Assembly: GCA_964343975.1 (NCBI GenBank)
Contig: CAYFLU010000068.1
Location: forward strand, 1 to 17,172
DNA from: SCUN01 sp964343975
GTDB taxonomy: Bacteria; Acidobacteriota; Vicinamibacteria; Vicinamibacterales; SCN-69-37
Length of the DNA: 17,172 bases
Direction of reading: 5' to 3'
Below the pieces are notes generated by a model. The model was not told the origin of the DNA, made no database searches, and worked only from the letters and a program-made list of their open reading frames with translations. A program made the position numbers and the translations under genes. Positions within the stretch are counted from its first letter, which is position 1, and each line of letters opens with the position of its first letter. Shown here one piece after another: positions 1 through 8,040 of the stretch.

Positions 1-1
1 G

Positions 2-598
2 GACGTGAAGATCCTGCTCGACACGCACGCGCACTTCGATCACGTCGCCGGTCACTCGGTGATCGTGCAGGGCACCGGCGCGGCCGTGTGGGCCATGCAG
101 GGGGATGACGATGTGCTGGCGTCCGGTGGAGCCACGGATTTTCTGTGGGGCGGGAAGGTGTCATTTCCCGCGGTGAAGATCGCGAAGGTCTTGAAGGACG
201 GCGACACCGTGTCGCTCGGCGGCAACGTGCTTACGGCCCACAAGCTCGGCGGTCATACGAAAGGCAATACGGTGTGGACGTTCTCGGTGATGGACGACGG
301 CGTGCGCCGGTCCGTGCTCGTGGCGCCGAGCATGAGCGTGAACCCGGGCACGGGGCTGAAGAAGCACCCGTCGTATCTCTGGATTGCGGACGACTACGAG
401 AAGGGGTTCGCGTGGCTTGCGCAGCAGCACCCCGACATCTTCGTGGCGCCGCACACGAGCTTCTTCGAGATGGACAAGAAGCTGGCGCTGCTCGCCACCC
501 ATCCGGCGCGCAACCCGTTCGTGGACCCGAACGGGTTGGCGGCCTTCGTGGAGAACTGGAAGACGCAGTACGCGCAGTACCTCGCAGACGAGAAGTAG
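2..598 (+). CDS. Metallo-beta-lactamase-fold hydrolase, subclass B3-like (5' partial)
   Basis: The reading frame is open to the window edge, so the N-terminus lies upstream; the GTG at 5 is probably internal. Numbering from that codon, the zinc-ligand set is complete: the HxHxDH motif (H8, H10, D12, H13), H84 in GGHTKG and H150 in APHTSFF. These match the B3 ligands H116, H118, D120, H121, H196 and H263. An SVNPG stretch (111-115) and a C-terminal NPFVDP segment are also typical of B3-like proteins. Known relatives are exported dinuclear zinc hydrolases, some of which open beta-lactam rings; many environmental homologues have untested substrates. The gene converges on glnS with only 12 bp between stop codons. 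The family call is firm. Beta-lactamase activity is inference, and a signal peptide cannot be assessed because the start is missing. Confidence 0.85.
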   Translation, partial: DVKILLDTHAHFDHVAGHSVIVQGTGAAVWAMQGDDDVLASGGATDFLWGGKVSFPAVKIAKVLKDGDTVSLGGNVLTAHKLGGHTKGNTVWTFSVMDDGVRRSVLVAPSMSVNPGTGLKKHPSYLWIADDYEKGFAWLAQQHPDIFVAPHTSFFEMDKKLALLATHPARNPFVDPNGLAAFVENWKTQYAQYLADEK

Positions 599-610
599 CG
601 CGCTTGCGCG

Positions 611-615
<5 letters not shown>
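594..615. terminator. Hairpin shared by two convergent gene ends
   Basis: A perfect inverted repeat (AGTAGCGCGC, two bases TT, GCGCGCTACT) lies exactly across the junction of the MBL and glnS genes. Both TAG stop codons sit inside the stem, one in each arm. No T-run follows on either strand, so it is not a canonical intrinsic terminator. It could still slow polymerase or protect the 3' ends of both transcripts. The structure is seen directly; its function is inferred. Confidence 0.5.
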
Positions 616-2197
<1,582 letters not shown>

Positions 2198-2203
2198 GGA
2201 TCC

Positions 2204-2209
2204 ATTCTA
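2204..2209 (-). promoter_or_regulatory. Candidate -10 element of glnS (TAGAAT)
   Basis: On the minus strand TAGAAT matches the sigma-70 -10 consensus at five of six positions and ends six bases before the GTG start of glnS. A transcript starting about seven bases downstream would begin at or next to the start codon, so the mRNA would be leaderless. No convincing -35 was found at the expected distance. Confidence 0.4.
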
Positions 2210-2285
2210 CCGAAGGGGACAGCGGAGGCTGGTACGCAGCTTGCTCTGGTAGGGGGTGCCAGACCTGCCGGAGAGCCGGTTCGCT

Positions 2286-3182
2286 ATGACTCGTCGTTTA
2301 CTCGCCGTTTCCCTCTTGATTGTCGCCGTCGTGGCCCTGTGGCCGTCCCCTGCGCTCGCCCAGCGCGGTCGGGGAGGCGGCGGAGGCCGTGGTCCGATTG
2401 GCGGCACGGTGATCTATCCGCCGATTTGGGGCCCGTATGGCTGGGGCTATCCCTACCAGTACCCGTACCCCGGTCCCTATCCCTACCGGGGCTATCGCTA
2501 CGACGACGCCGCGGGGATTCGCATCGAGGCGACGCCGCGCGAAACTGAGGTCTACGTCGACGGCGCTCGCGCCGGCATCGTGGACGACTACGACGGGATC
2601 TTCCAGCGCCTGCATGTGACGCCGGGCGAGCACGAGATCACGTTGTACCTGCCGGGCTACCGCACGTGGCGTGAGGTCCGGTACTTCAGCCCGAACTCGG
2701 ATTCGAAGATCCTGCACACGATGCTGCCGCTCGGGCCCGGCCAGCCGGATGAGCCGCGACCGGTGCCGATGCGCCGCGATCCGCGCGGTGGCGATGACGG
2801 CTACGGTGATCCGCGACGTCCGGCCGATCGGCCGATGCGTGAACCGCCGCCGCCGGCCGAGCCGCGCAATCCGAATCAGCCGCCGCCACTGGACCAGCCT
2901 GCGGAGCCGCGCCAGCCCGCGCAGCCGCCGCGACCGGCCGACCCGGGGACCGCGCCGCGCAATGGCGGGACGCTGTCGGTGGGCATTGAGCCCGGCGATG
3001 CGGAAATCACGCTGGACGGGCAGCGGCAGACGCTCCGTTCAGGGCAGAATCGGCTGGTGATCCAGCTCGAGGAAGGCGTGCACCGTCTCGTGATTCAGAA
3101 GGCCGGGTTCCAGACGTTCGAGACCGACCTGCAAATCCGCCGCGGCCGCACGCTCGCATTCAACGTCTCACTCGTCAAGTAG
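2286..3182 (+). CDS. Secreted protein with two PEGA domains
   Basis: ATG at 2286 is preferred because a GGAGAG lies 10-16 bases upstream and the protein then opens with a clean signal peptide (MTRRLLAVSLL..., likely cleavage after ALA at 25). A GTG at 2256 is an in-frame alternative. The 298-aa product has a Gly-rich and then Tyr/Pro/Gly-rich segment (residues 28-72), a first PEGA-like domain (about 77-147, with VDGARAG and LPGYRTW), a long Pro/Arg-rich linker (about 148-227) and a second PEGA-like domain (about 228-297, with LDGQ and KAGFQTF). PEGA domains are small beta-sandwiches common in surface and periplasmic proteins. Their ligands are mostly unknown, and binding to the cell wall or other envelope proteins is often proposed. 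The stop codon overlaps the ribosome-binding site of the next gene, so the two are very probably co-transcribed. The specific function is unknown. Confidence 0.85.
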   Translation: MTRRLLAVSLLIVAVVALWPSPALAQRGRGGGGGRGPIGGTVIYPPIWGPYGWGYPYQYPYPGPYPYRGYRYDDAAGIRIEATPRETEVYVDGARAGIVDDYDGIFQRLHVTPGEHEITLYLPGYRTWREVRYFSPNSDSKILHTMLPLGPGQPDEPRPVPMRRDPRGGDDGYGDPRRPADRPMREPPPPAEPRNPNQPPPLDQPAEPRQPAQPPRPADPGTAPRNGGTLSVGIEPGDAEITLDGQRQTLRSGQNRLVIQLEEGVHRLVIQKAGFQTFETDLQIRRGRTLAFNVSLVK

Positions 3183-3191
3183 GTAGGTGTG

Positions 3192-3758
3192 ATGCACGCA
3201 CTCCCGTTTGCCGCGTTCCTGTTCGTCGCTCCCGCTACGTTGCCCGTGACGGCGCCCGTTGTGGCGCCGTCCGAGGCGACCATCATCCTGCCGGTGGTGG
3301 ATCCCTCGGCGCAGACGCCGGTCGCCCCGATGGCGGCCCCCGTCGAGTACTCGGATGAGTACAAGCTGCGGGCGAAGATCCACAAGATCGGCAGCTTCGC
3401 GATGCTGCCGCTGGCGGTGACGGAGTACGCGCTCGGCACGTCGGTCTACAACGGGAATACGGGCAACAAGGGCCTGCACATCGCGACCGGCGTCGGCATC
3501 AGCTCGCTGTTCGCGGTGAACACCGTCACGGGGTTGTGGAACCTGTGGGAAGGCCGCAACGACGAGAACGGCCGCACGAAGCGGTTTGCGCATGCGCTCC
3601 TCATGCTCGCGTCGGACGCCGGGTTCGTCGCCACGTTCGCGACGGCGCCCGAGGGCCGGTCGAACACGACCGACCAGCGCAACACGCATCGCACGATGGC
3701 GCTGACGTCGCTCGCGCTCGGCACGGCGGGCTACCTCTTGATGTTGATCGGAAAGTAG
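3192..3758 (+). CDS. Four-helix membrane protein with one histidine per helix (b561-like pattern)
   Basis: I do not recognise a named family with certainty. ATG at 3192 fits best: two AGGT repeats at 3181-3188 form the ribosome-binding site and overlap the PEGA stop codon. GTG at 3189 is the alternative. The 188-aa product starts with a signal or anchor helix and a Pro/Val/Ala-rich stretch. Four hydrophobic helices follow (about 64-82, 96-116, 132-152 and 166-185). Each begins at or near a histidine: H64 (KIHKIG), H96 (GLHIAT), H134 (FAHALL) and H166 (NTHRTM). Four His at helix starts resembles cytochrome b561-type domains, which hold b-heme between helices. That reading is inference from the pattern only. 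It is the last gene before a strong terminator and is translationally coupled to the PEGA protein. Confidence 0.75.
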   Translation: MHALPFAAFLFVAPATLPVTAPVVAPSEATIILPVVDPSAQTPVAPMAAPVEYSDEYKLRAKIHKIGSFAMLPLAVTEYALGTSVYNGNTGNKGLHIATGVGISSLFAVNTVTGLWNLWEGRNDENGRTKRFAHALLMLASDAGFVATFATAPEGRSNTTDQRNTHRTMALTSLALGTAGYLLMLIGK

Positions 3759-3790
3759 CGAGCGACTCCTCCCCCAGGCTCGCGACTCGG

Positions 3791-3830
3791 CGCCCCGGCA
3801 TCGCCTCCCCGATGCCGGGGCGTCTTTTTT
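3791..3830 (+). terminator. Intrinsic terminator
   Basis: A perfect 13-bp stem (CGCCCCGGCATCG pairing with CGATGCCGGGGCG) encloses a six-base loop and is followed by TCTTTTTT. This is a textbook Rho-independent terminator closing the PEGA/four-helix operon, 32 bp after the stop codon. Confidence 0.95.
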
Positions 3831-3880
3831 GTGCCGTGGCCGCCACGGTGCACCGAGCGGCCTGTGTGAATCCATATACT

Positions 3881-3910
3881 TTGACCTCAAAATAAAGAGT
3901 ACGCTACAGT
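3881..3910 (+). promoter_or_regulatory. Candidate promoter of the antiporter gene
   Basis: TTGACC (3881-3886) and TACAGT (3905-3910) are separated by 18 bp and resemble sigma-70 -35 and -10 boxes. The -10 ends six bases before the GTG start at 3917, which implies transcription starting at or next to the start codon. An alternative -10 is TATACT (3875-3880), which would give a leader of about 30 bases. Confidence 0.5.
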
Positions 3911-3916
3911 CGACGC

Positions 3917-5077
3917 GTGACGACGGAATACGCGCTTGTCGTATTGCTGTTCGTGTTGTTCGTCGTCCCGCGTGTACTCCAGCGCTACCGGGTGCCGGCA
4001 GCCGTCACGGCTCTGGGCTGTGGTCTCCTCCCCAGCCCATGGATGGGACTCCTGCAACACGACACCACGGTAGCGCTGCTGTCCACGCTCGGCATCGTGT
4101 CGCTCTTTCTGTTCGCCGGGCTCGACGTGAACCCGCGCGAACTCGTGGATGAGCGGCGCACGCTGCTCGAACACGTGCTCGTGCGCGTGCTCATGATCGC
4201 GCTCGTGAGCGCGCTGGGGGTGGCGGTGCTCGGCCTCGAGCGGCCCGCCGCCGTGCTTGTGGCCCTCTCGCTGCTCACGCCGTCGACCGGCTTCATTCTC
4301 GACTCGGTCGGTCGCTGGCTGGCCCATCCCCGCGATCGCTTCTGGGTCCGTTCCAAAGCGATCGCCACTGAACTGGTGGCGCTGTTCCTGCTCTTCGTGG
4401 TGATGCAGTCGAGCAGCCCCGTCCGGCTGGCTGCCTCCGCGGCCGTGCTGATCGCCATGGTCGCCGTGCTGCCGGTCGTGTTCCGGTGGTTCGCGAGCGC
4501 TGTCCTGCCGCACGCGCCGCGCTCGGAATTCGGGTTCCTGTTGATGGTGGCGCTCGTCTGCGCCGTCGTCACCCGGCAGCTCGGCGTCTACTACCTCGTC
4601 GGGGCGTTTGCGGCCGGCCTCGTGGCGCGCCGCTTCCGCGCGCAGCTACCGGCGCTCGCATCGGACCGGATGCTCGATGCCGTCGAGGCGTTCGCGTCAC
4701 TCTTCGTGCCCTTCTATTTCTTTCACGCCGGGCTGTCGCTCGGGTCCGAGATCTTCACGCTCGCCGCCGCCGGCTACGGCGCGGTGTTCCTGATCACTGT
4801 GGTGCCGTTCCGGTTGTGTGTGGTCGCAGCGCATCGCGCGTGGCGACTGCGAGAGGCGCCGGCGCAAGGCCTGCGCATCGCCATGGCGATGTTGCCGACG
4901 ACGGTGTTCGCGCTCGTGCTGGTGGAGATCCTGCGCGAGCAGGCGTGGGCCCCGAGGGAGTTGCTGGGCGGTCTGGTGATCTATGCGCTGGGGACCACAA
5001 GGTTGCCGGGCCTGGTGCTACGCGCGGATGTCGCGGCGTTCGAGGAGGAACTCACCCTCGGCAGTGCCACGTCGTGA
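3917..5077 (+). CDS. CPA2-family cation/proton antiporter (KefB/NapA-like membrane domain)
   Basis: This is a 386-aa polytopic inner-membrane protein with about 11-12 hydrophobic helices and no large soluble domain. Family features are the early LFLFAGLDVN stretch (residues 63-72, the usual 'LFxxGLE/D' segment), TPSTGFILDS near 121-130, and a late FVPFYFFHAGLSLG stretch. Relatives exchange Na+ or K+ for H+; the ion cannot be read from sequence. It lacks the C-terminal nucleotide-binding RCK domain of KefB/KefC, so ligand gating of that type is not expected. The start is GTG, with no good ribosome-binding site but a promoter-like sequence directly upstream. It follows a strong terminator, so it is its own transcription unit, and it converges on the MarR gene with 20 bp between stop codons. 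The ClC exchanger two genes on would suit a pH or ion-homeostasis neighbourhood. Confidence 0.87.
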   Translation: MTTEYALVVLLFVLFVVPRVLQRYRVPAAVTALGCGLLPSPWMGLLQHDTTVALLSTLGIVSLFLFAGLDVNPRELVDERRTLLEHVLVRVLMIALVSALGVAVLGLERPAAVLVALSLLTPSTGFILDSVGRWLAHPRDRFWVRSKAIATELVALFLLFVVMQSSSPVRLAASAAVLIAMVAVLPVVFRWFASAVLPHAPRSEFGFLLMVALVCAVVTRQLGVYYLVGAFAAGLVARRFRAQLPALASDRMLDAVEAFASLFVPFYFFHAGLSLGSEIFTLAAAGYGAVFLITVVPFRLCVVAAHRAWRLREAPAQGLRIAMAMLPTTVFALVLVEILREQAWAPRELLGGLVIYALGTTRLPGLVLRADVAAFEEELTLGSATS

Positions 5078-5097
5078 GTCGTGGCCGTCGGTGCGGG

Positions 5098-5541
5098 TCA
5101 GCCCGGATCGAGCGCGGTGACGAGCGACTGCAGGAAGGCCATCACGATCGCGATGTCGGCGGCCGAGGTGCGGCCGAGGACGGCCGCCACGCTGCGTTCG
5201 ACGGTGCCGCTCGCGTCGCGGACTTTGCGACGGCCGGCCGGCGTCACCGCCAACGTCGCCCGTCGCTGATCGCCGCGCGCAACGCCACGGCGAATGTAGC
5301 CGTCGCGTTCGAGTCGGCGCAGGACACCGGTGAGCGTGCTCGGGTGCGTGTGCAGCGCCCGCGCGAGTGCGCCGGCATCCATGCCGGGTGTCTGATCGAT
5401 CAACCGCAAGGCGAATCGCTGGGGTCCGGTGATGCCGCGTTCCGCGGCCATGCGCTTCGAGCGCTTCTGGAGCGCGTGATCGAGCGCCCACAACATGCGC
5501 AGGAAATCCAATGAAGACGACGATGAATTGGCTGAGGACAC
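5098..5541 (-). CDS. MarR-family transcriptional regulator
   Basis: The 147-aa product has the MarR winged-helix architecture. N- and C-terminal helices serve for dimerisation, the helix-turn-helix lies at about 55-80 (ALARALHTHPSTLTGVLRRL), and the wing carries the DxR signature (D91, R93) followed by VTPAGR. An unusual run of serines (residues 2-10) precedes the first helix. GTG at 5541 is the annotated start, and a candidate promoter (TTGACT, 18 bp, TACGCT) lies just upstream. MarR proteins usually repress their own gene and a divergent neighbour. Here only 41 bp separate it from the ClC gene, so the exchanger is the natural candidate target, by inference. The ligand is unknown. Confidence 0.92.
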   Translation of the reverse strand: MSSANSSSSSLDFLRMLWALDHALQKRSKRMAAERGITGPQRFALRLIDQTPGMDAGALARALHTHPSTLTGVLRRLERDGYIRRGVARGDQRRATLAVTPAGRRKVRDASGTVERSVAAVLGRTSAADIAIVMAFLQSLVTALDPG

Positions 5542-5549
5542 CGAACGTC

Positions 5550-5579
5550 AGCGTAGGGTAGGCGCGGAAGGGAAGTCAA
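5550..5579 (-). promoter_or_regulatory. Candidate promoter of the MarR gene
   Basis: On the minus strand TTGACT (5579-5574) and TACGCT (5555-5550) are 18 bp apart, and the -10 ends eight bases before the GTG start of the regulator. The -35 is five of six; the -10 is weaker. The element covers most of the 41-bp divergent region and also the ribosome-binding site of the ClC gene on the other strand, so a regulator bound here would affect both genes. Confidence 0.45.
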
Positions 5580-5582
5580 CGG

Positions 5583-6932
5583 TTGGAGAACAAAACGTTT
5601 GTCAGGCTTTTCCAAATGGCGGCGTGGCGTCCGTCGTGGTTGATCGCATTGGCGCAGCGGCGGCAAGCGCTCGTGCTGACGGTGGCCGTCGGCGCGATCG
5701 CCGGGCTCTCGGCCGTCGCGTTCGCGAAGGCGATTGATGGCGTGCATGCGCTCCTCTTCGGCGCAGCGCCTGGGAGTATGCGCCGCTTCCTCGTGCCGAT
5801 CATCGCGAGCGGCGTCGCCGGGTGGTTGCTCTATCGCTGGTTCAGCGATGCGCGCGGCAGCGGCATTCCGCAGACCAAGGCGGCGTATCACCTGCAGCGT
5901 GGTGTCATTCACGGCCGCGTACCGGTCGGCAAGTTCGTCGTCGGGGCGCTGACGGTTGGCGCCGGGCATTCCCTCGGGCGCGAAGGCCCATCGGTGCAGA
6001 TCGGCGCGGGGCTGGCGTCGTGGATCGGGCAGACGCTCAAGGTGCCGCCCGGCCGTGTGCAGCAACTCGTGCCCGTGGGCGCGTCTGCGGCACTCGCCGC
6101 GGCCTTCAACACGCCGCTCGCCGCGGTCTTGTTCTCACTTGAGGAGCTGATCGGCGATCTCAATGCGCCGATGCTCGGGTCCACCGTGATTGCGTCGGTC
6201 GTTTCCGTGATCATCGCCAGATCCATCCTCGGCAATGCCCCGCTCTTTCATGTGCCGTCCTATCAGCTCGTGCATCCCGCCGAGCTCATCGCGTACGGCG
6301 TGCTTGGCGTCGTCGGCGGCGTGCTCTCGCTGGCGTTCTCGCAGGGGTTGCTCAGGACGCGGCTCTGGCTGCGACGGTGGCCCGCGTCCACGGTGCCCTG
6401 GCAGCCGATGATCGGCGGCCTCGTGATCGGGATCGTGCTCGTGTGGCGACCCAAAGCGGCTGGGGTCGGATACGACTCGGTGGATCAGGCGCTGAATGGC
6501 CACCTCGGCATGACGGTGATGTTGAGCCTGTGCGTGATCAAGCTCGTAGCCACCTTGGCGTCGTACGCCACGGGCAATGCCGGTGGCGTGTTCGGTCCAA
6601 GTCTCTTTCTGGGGGCGATGCTCGGCGGCGCTGTGGGTGTGGCCGCGCGCGCGGTCGCGCCGTTTCCCGTGGGTGATGTCGGCGCCTATGCGCTTGTCGG
6701 GATGGGGACGCTCTTTGCCGGCATCATCCGCGCGCCGATGACGTCGGTATTCATGATTTTCGAGATCACGCAGGACTACCAGATCGTCGTGCCGCTGATG
6801 GTGGCCAACATGCTGTCATTCGCCATCGCCCGTCACTATCAGCCCGCGCCGCTCTACAACGCGCTGTTGCATCAGGACGGGCTGCACGTGCCGGATCGTC
6901 ACGCGACGGCCACGCCGGAGACGACGCCGTGA
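5583..6932 (+). CDS. ClC-family Cl-/H+ exchanger
   Basis: TTG at 5583 is chosen because a strong GGAAGGGAAG lies about seven bases upstream; the next start, ATG at 5616, has none. The 449-aa membrane protein carries the ClC signatures: GSGIP (92-96), GREGPSVQ (132-139, gating glutamate E134), FNTPLA with the inner proton glutamate E188 in LEELIG, GGVFGPS (334-340) and the chloride-coordinating tyrosine Y425 in PLYNALL. These match S107, E148, E203 and Y445 of E. coli ClcA, so coupled two-chloride-for-one-proton exchange is expected, not a passive channel. There is no C-terminal CBS pair. The gene is divergent from the MarR regulator and converges on the PepSY gene with 16 bp between stops. 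The stop codon TGA forms the loop of a small CGCCG/CGGCG hairpin (6925-6937). Confidence 0.95.
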   Translation: MENKTFVRLFQMAAWRPSWLIALAQRRQALVLTVAVGAIAGLSAVAFAKAIDGVHALLFGAAPGSMRRFLVPIIASGVAGWLLYRWFSDARGSGIPQTKAAYHLQRGVIHGRVPVGKFVVGALTVGAGHSLGREGPSVQIGAGLASWIGQTLKVPPGRVQQLVPVGASAALAAAFNTPLAAVLFSLEELIGDLNAPMLGSTVIASVVSVIIARSILGNAPLFHVPSYQLVHPAELIAYGVLGVVGGVLSLAFSQGLLRTRLWLRRWPASTVPWQPMIGGLVIGIVLVWRPKAAGVGYDSVDQALNGHLGMTVMLSLCVIKLVATLASYATGNAGGVFGPSLFLGAMLGGAVGVAARAVAPFPVGDVGAYALVGMGTLFAGIIRAPMTSVFMIFEITQDYQIVVPLMVANMLSFAIARHYQPAPLYNALLHQDGLHVPDRHATATPETTP

Positions 6933-6948
6933 CGGCGCGGGGGCGAGG

Positions 6949-7989
6949 CTAGGCGCGCTTGCGCCGGCGCCACATCATCACACCGGTGAGCAACTGCAGC
7001 GGCGCCATGAGACTGCCGAGCGCCATCGCGGTCTTGCTCACGAGGCCGAAGATGTCGCCGGTGTGGATCGCGCGGTTCAGGTTTTCGATACGGCGGCCGC
7101 CCGGCGCCGTTCGCGAGTTCTCGATCTGCATCACCTGACCGGTGTAGGAATTCAACATCACGCGACTGCGTCCGCCCGGCGTGCGATCTTCGGGAAAGCG
7201 CAGGCGGACGATGAAGGCTTCCGTGGGCGTGGGCATCGTGATGTGGAAGGCCGAGGCGCCGGGCACGGCCTCGCGCGCGATCTCGAGAGCGCGATCCGGC
7301 AAGAGCTGATGGGCGCCTGCGAGCGCCGGCTGGCGCGGTGACCACGCCGGCGCCGGTGTGCTGCCTGTGAGGCGGTACGCGAGCGGCACCGTGACGCCGT
7401 CAAACGTGATGAAGGTGCCGGTGAGCGAGAGCACCAGCAGGAAAGCCGCCGAGTACACGCCGATGACCGCGTGCCAGTCGAACCAGAGCCGGAAGCCACG
7501 CGCCCCACTCGTGATGCGCGTGCGCCGTGACGGCATCCACAAGTACAGCCCCGACACGGTGAGCGCGATCATCACGACACCGGTGATGCGCACGAGCACT
7601 TGGCCAATCGGTGACACGAACCGCAGATGCAGTTGATGTACACGCGCGAGCCAGTCTTGGCCGGGGGGAATCGTGCCGAGGATCTGCAGCGTGTAGGGGT
7701 TCACATAGACGGTGCCGCGATCCATCACCGCGCCCACACTGCGCGTCGGCGATTCGGGCACCCAGTAGGACTTCACGCGCTCCGCCGGAAACGCGCGCAT
7801 CAACGTCTCGCTGACATCGATCAGTGCATGCGGCGTGCCACCGGGCGTGACATCGAGCAGCGTTCGATGCCGCCAGTGCTGGATTTCCGGCTCGAACGCC
7901 ATGACCGCGCCGGTCAGTCCCAGCGTCAACACGACAACGCTCGAGGCCAACGCGAGGACCAGGTGGAGCTTCAACAGCATGGAACGCAT
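6949..7989 (-). CDS. PepSY-associated transmembrane protein (PepSY-TM family)
   Basis: ATG at 7989 gives 346 aa; a second ATG at 7980 is possible. The frame stays open further upstream, but that part is antisense to the next gene. There are four membrane helices (about 10-32, 130-152, 173-195 and 315-340), with soluble PepSY-like regions after the first and third. Histidines sit at the helix ends in the family pattern: H9 (KLHLVL), H118/H121 (VHQLHL), H173 (DWHAVIG) and H309 (AIHTGDIFG). PepSY-TM proteins are inner-membrane proteins often linked to ferric-siderophore reduction or outer-membrane iron receptors; the histidines are thought to bind heme in some members. No iron receptor is present in this window, so the role here is uncertain. 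It is divergent from the GGT-like gene across 51 bp. Confidence 0.88.
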   Translation of the reverse strand: MRSMLLKLHLVLALASSVVVLTLGLTGAVMAFEPEIQHWRHRTLLDVTPGGTPHALIDVSETLMRAFPAERVKSYWVPESPTRSVGAVMDRGTVYVNPYTLQILGTIPPGQDWLARVHQLHLRFVSPIGQVLVRITGVVMIALTVSGLYLWMPSRRTRITSGARGFRLWFDWHAVIGVYSAAFLLVLSLTGTFITFDGVTVPLAYRLTGSTPAPAWSPRQPALAGAHQLLPDRALEIAREAVPGASAFHITMPTPTEAFIVRLRFPEDRTPGGRSRVMLNSYTGQVMQIENSRTAPGGRRIENLNRAIHTGDIFGLVSKTAMALGSLMAPLQLLTGVMMWRRRKRA

Positions 7990-7996
7990 GCTCGGC

Positions 7997-8002
7997 AAGA
8001 TA
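7997..8002 (-). promoter_or_regulatory. Candidate -10 element of the PepSY-TM gene (TATCTT)
   Basis: TATCTT on the minus strand ends exactly seven bases before the ATG at 7989. There is no ribosome-binding site in between. It mirrors the element on the opposite strand at 8028-8033, which has the same hexamer and the same seven-base spacing. Confidence 0.4.
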
Positions 8003-8027
8003 TCGCATCGCGCGCGCCGCGTTCTGC

Positions 8028-8033
8028 TATCTT
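8028..8033 (+). promoter_or_regulatory. Candidate extended -10 element of the GGT-like gene (TGC-TATCTT)
   Basis: TATCTT preceded by TGC (an extended -10 arrangement, TGn) ends exactly seven bases before the ATG at 8041. No Shine-Dalgarno sequence is present, so a leaderless transcript is plausible. Confidence 0.45.
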
Positions 8034-8040
8034 TCGCGCC

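Noticed and set aside
3831..3850. Inverted repeat CCGTGG-CCG-CCACGG after the intrinsic terminator
   Set aside because: A six-base stem with a three-base loop is common by chance in such GC-rich DNA, and nothing links it to the following promoter.
7627..8040. N-terminal extension of the GGT-like frame upstream of 8041
   Set aside because: It is antisense to the PepSY-TM gene, and the Tat signal begins at the ATG at 8041.
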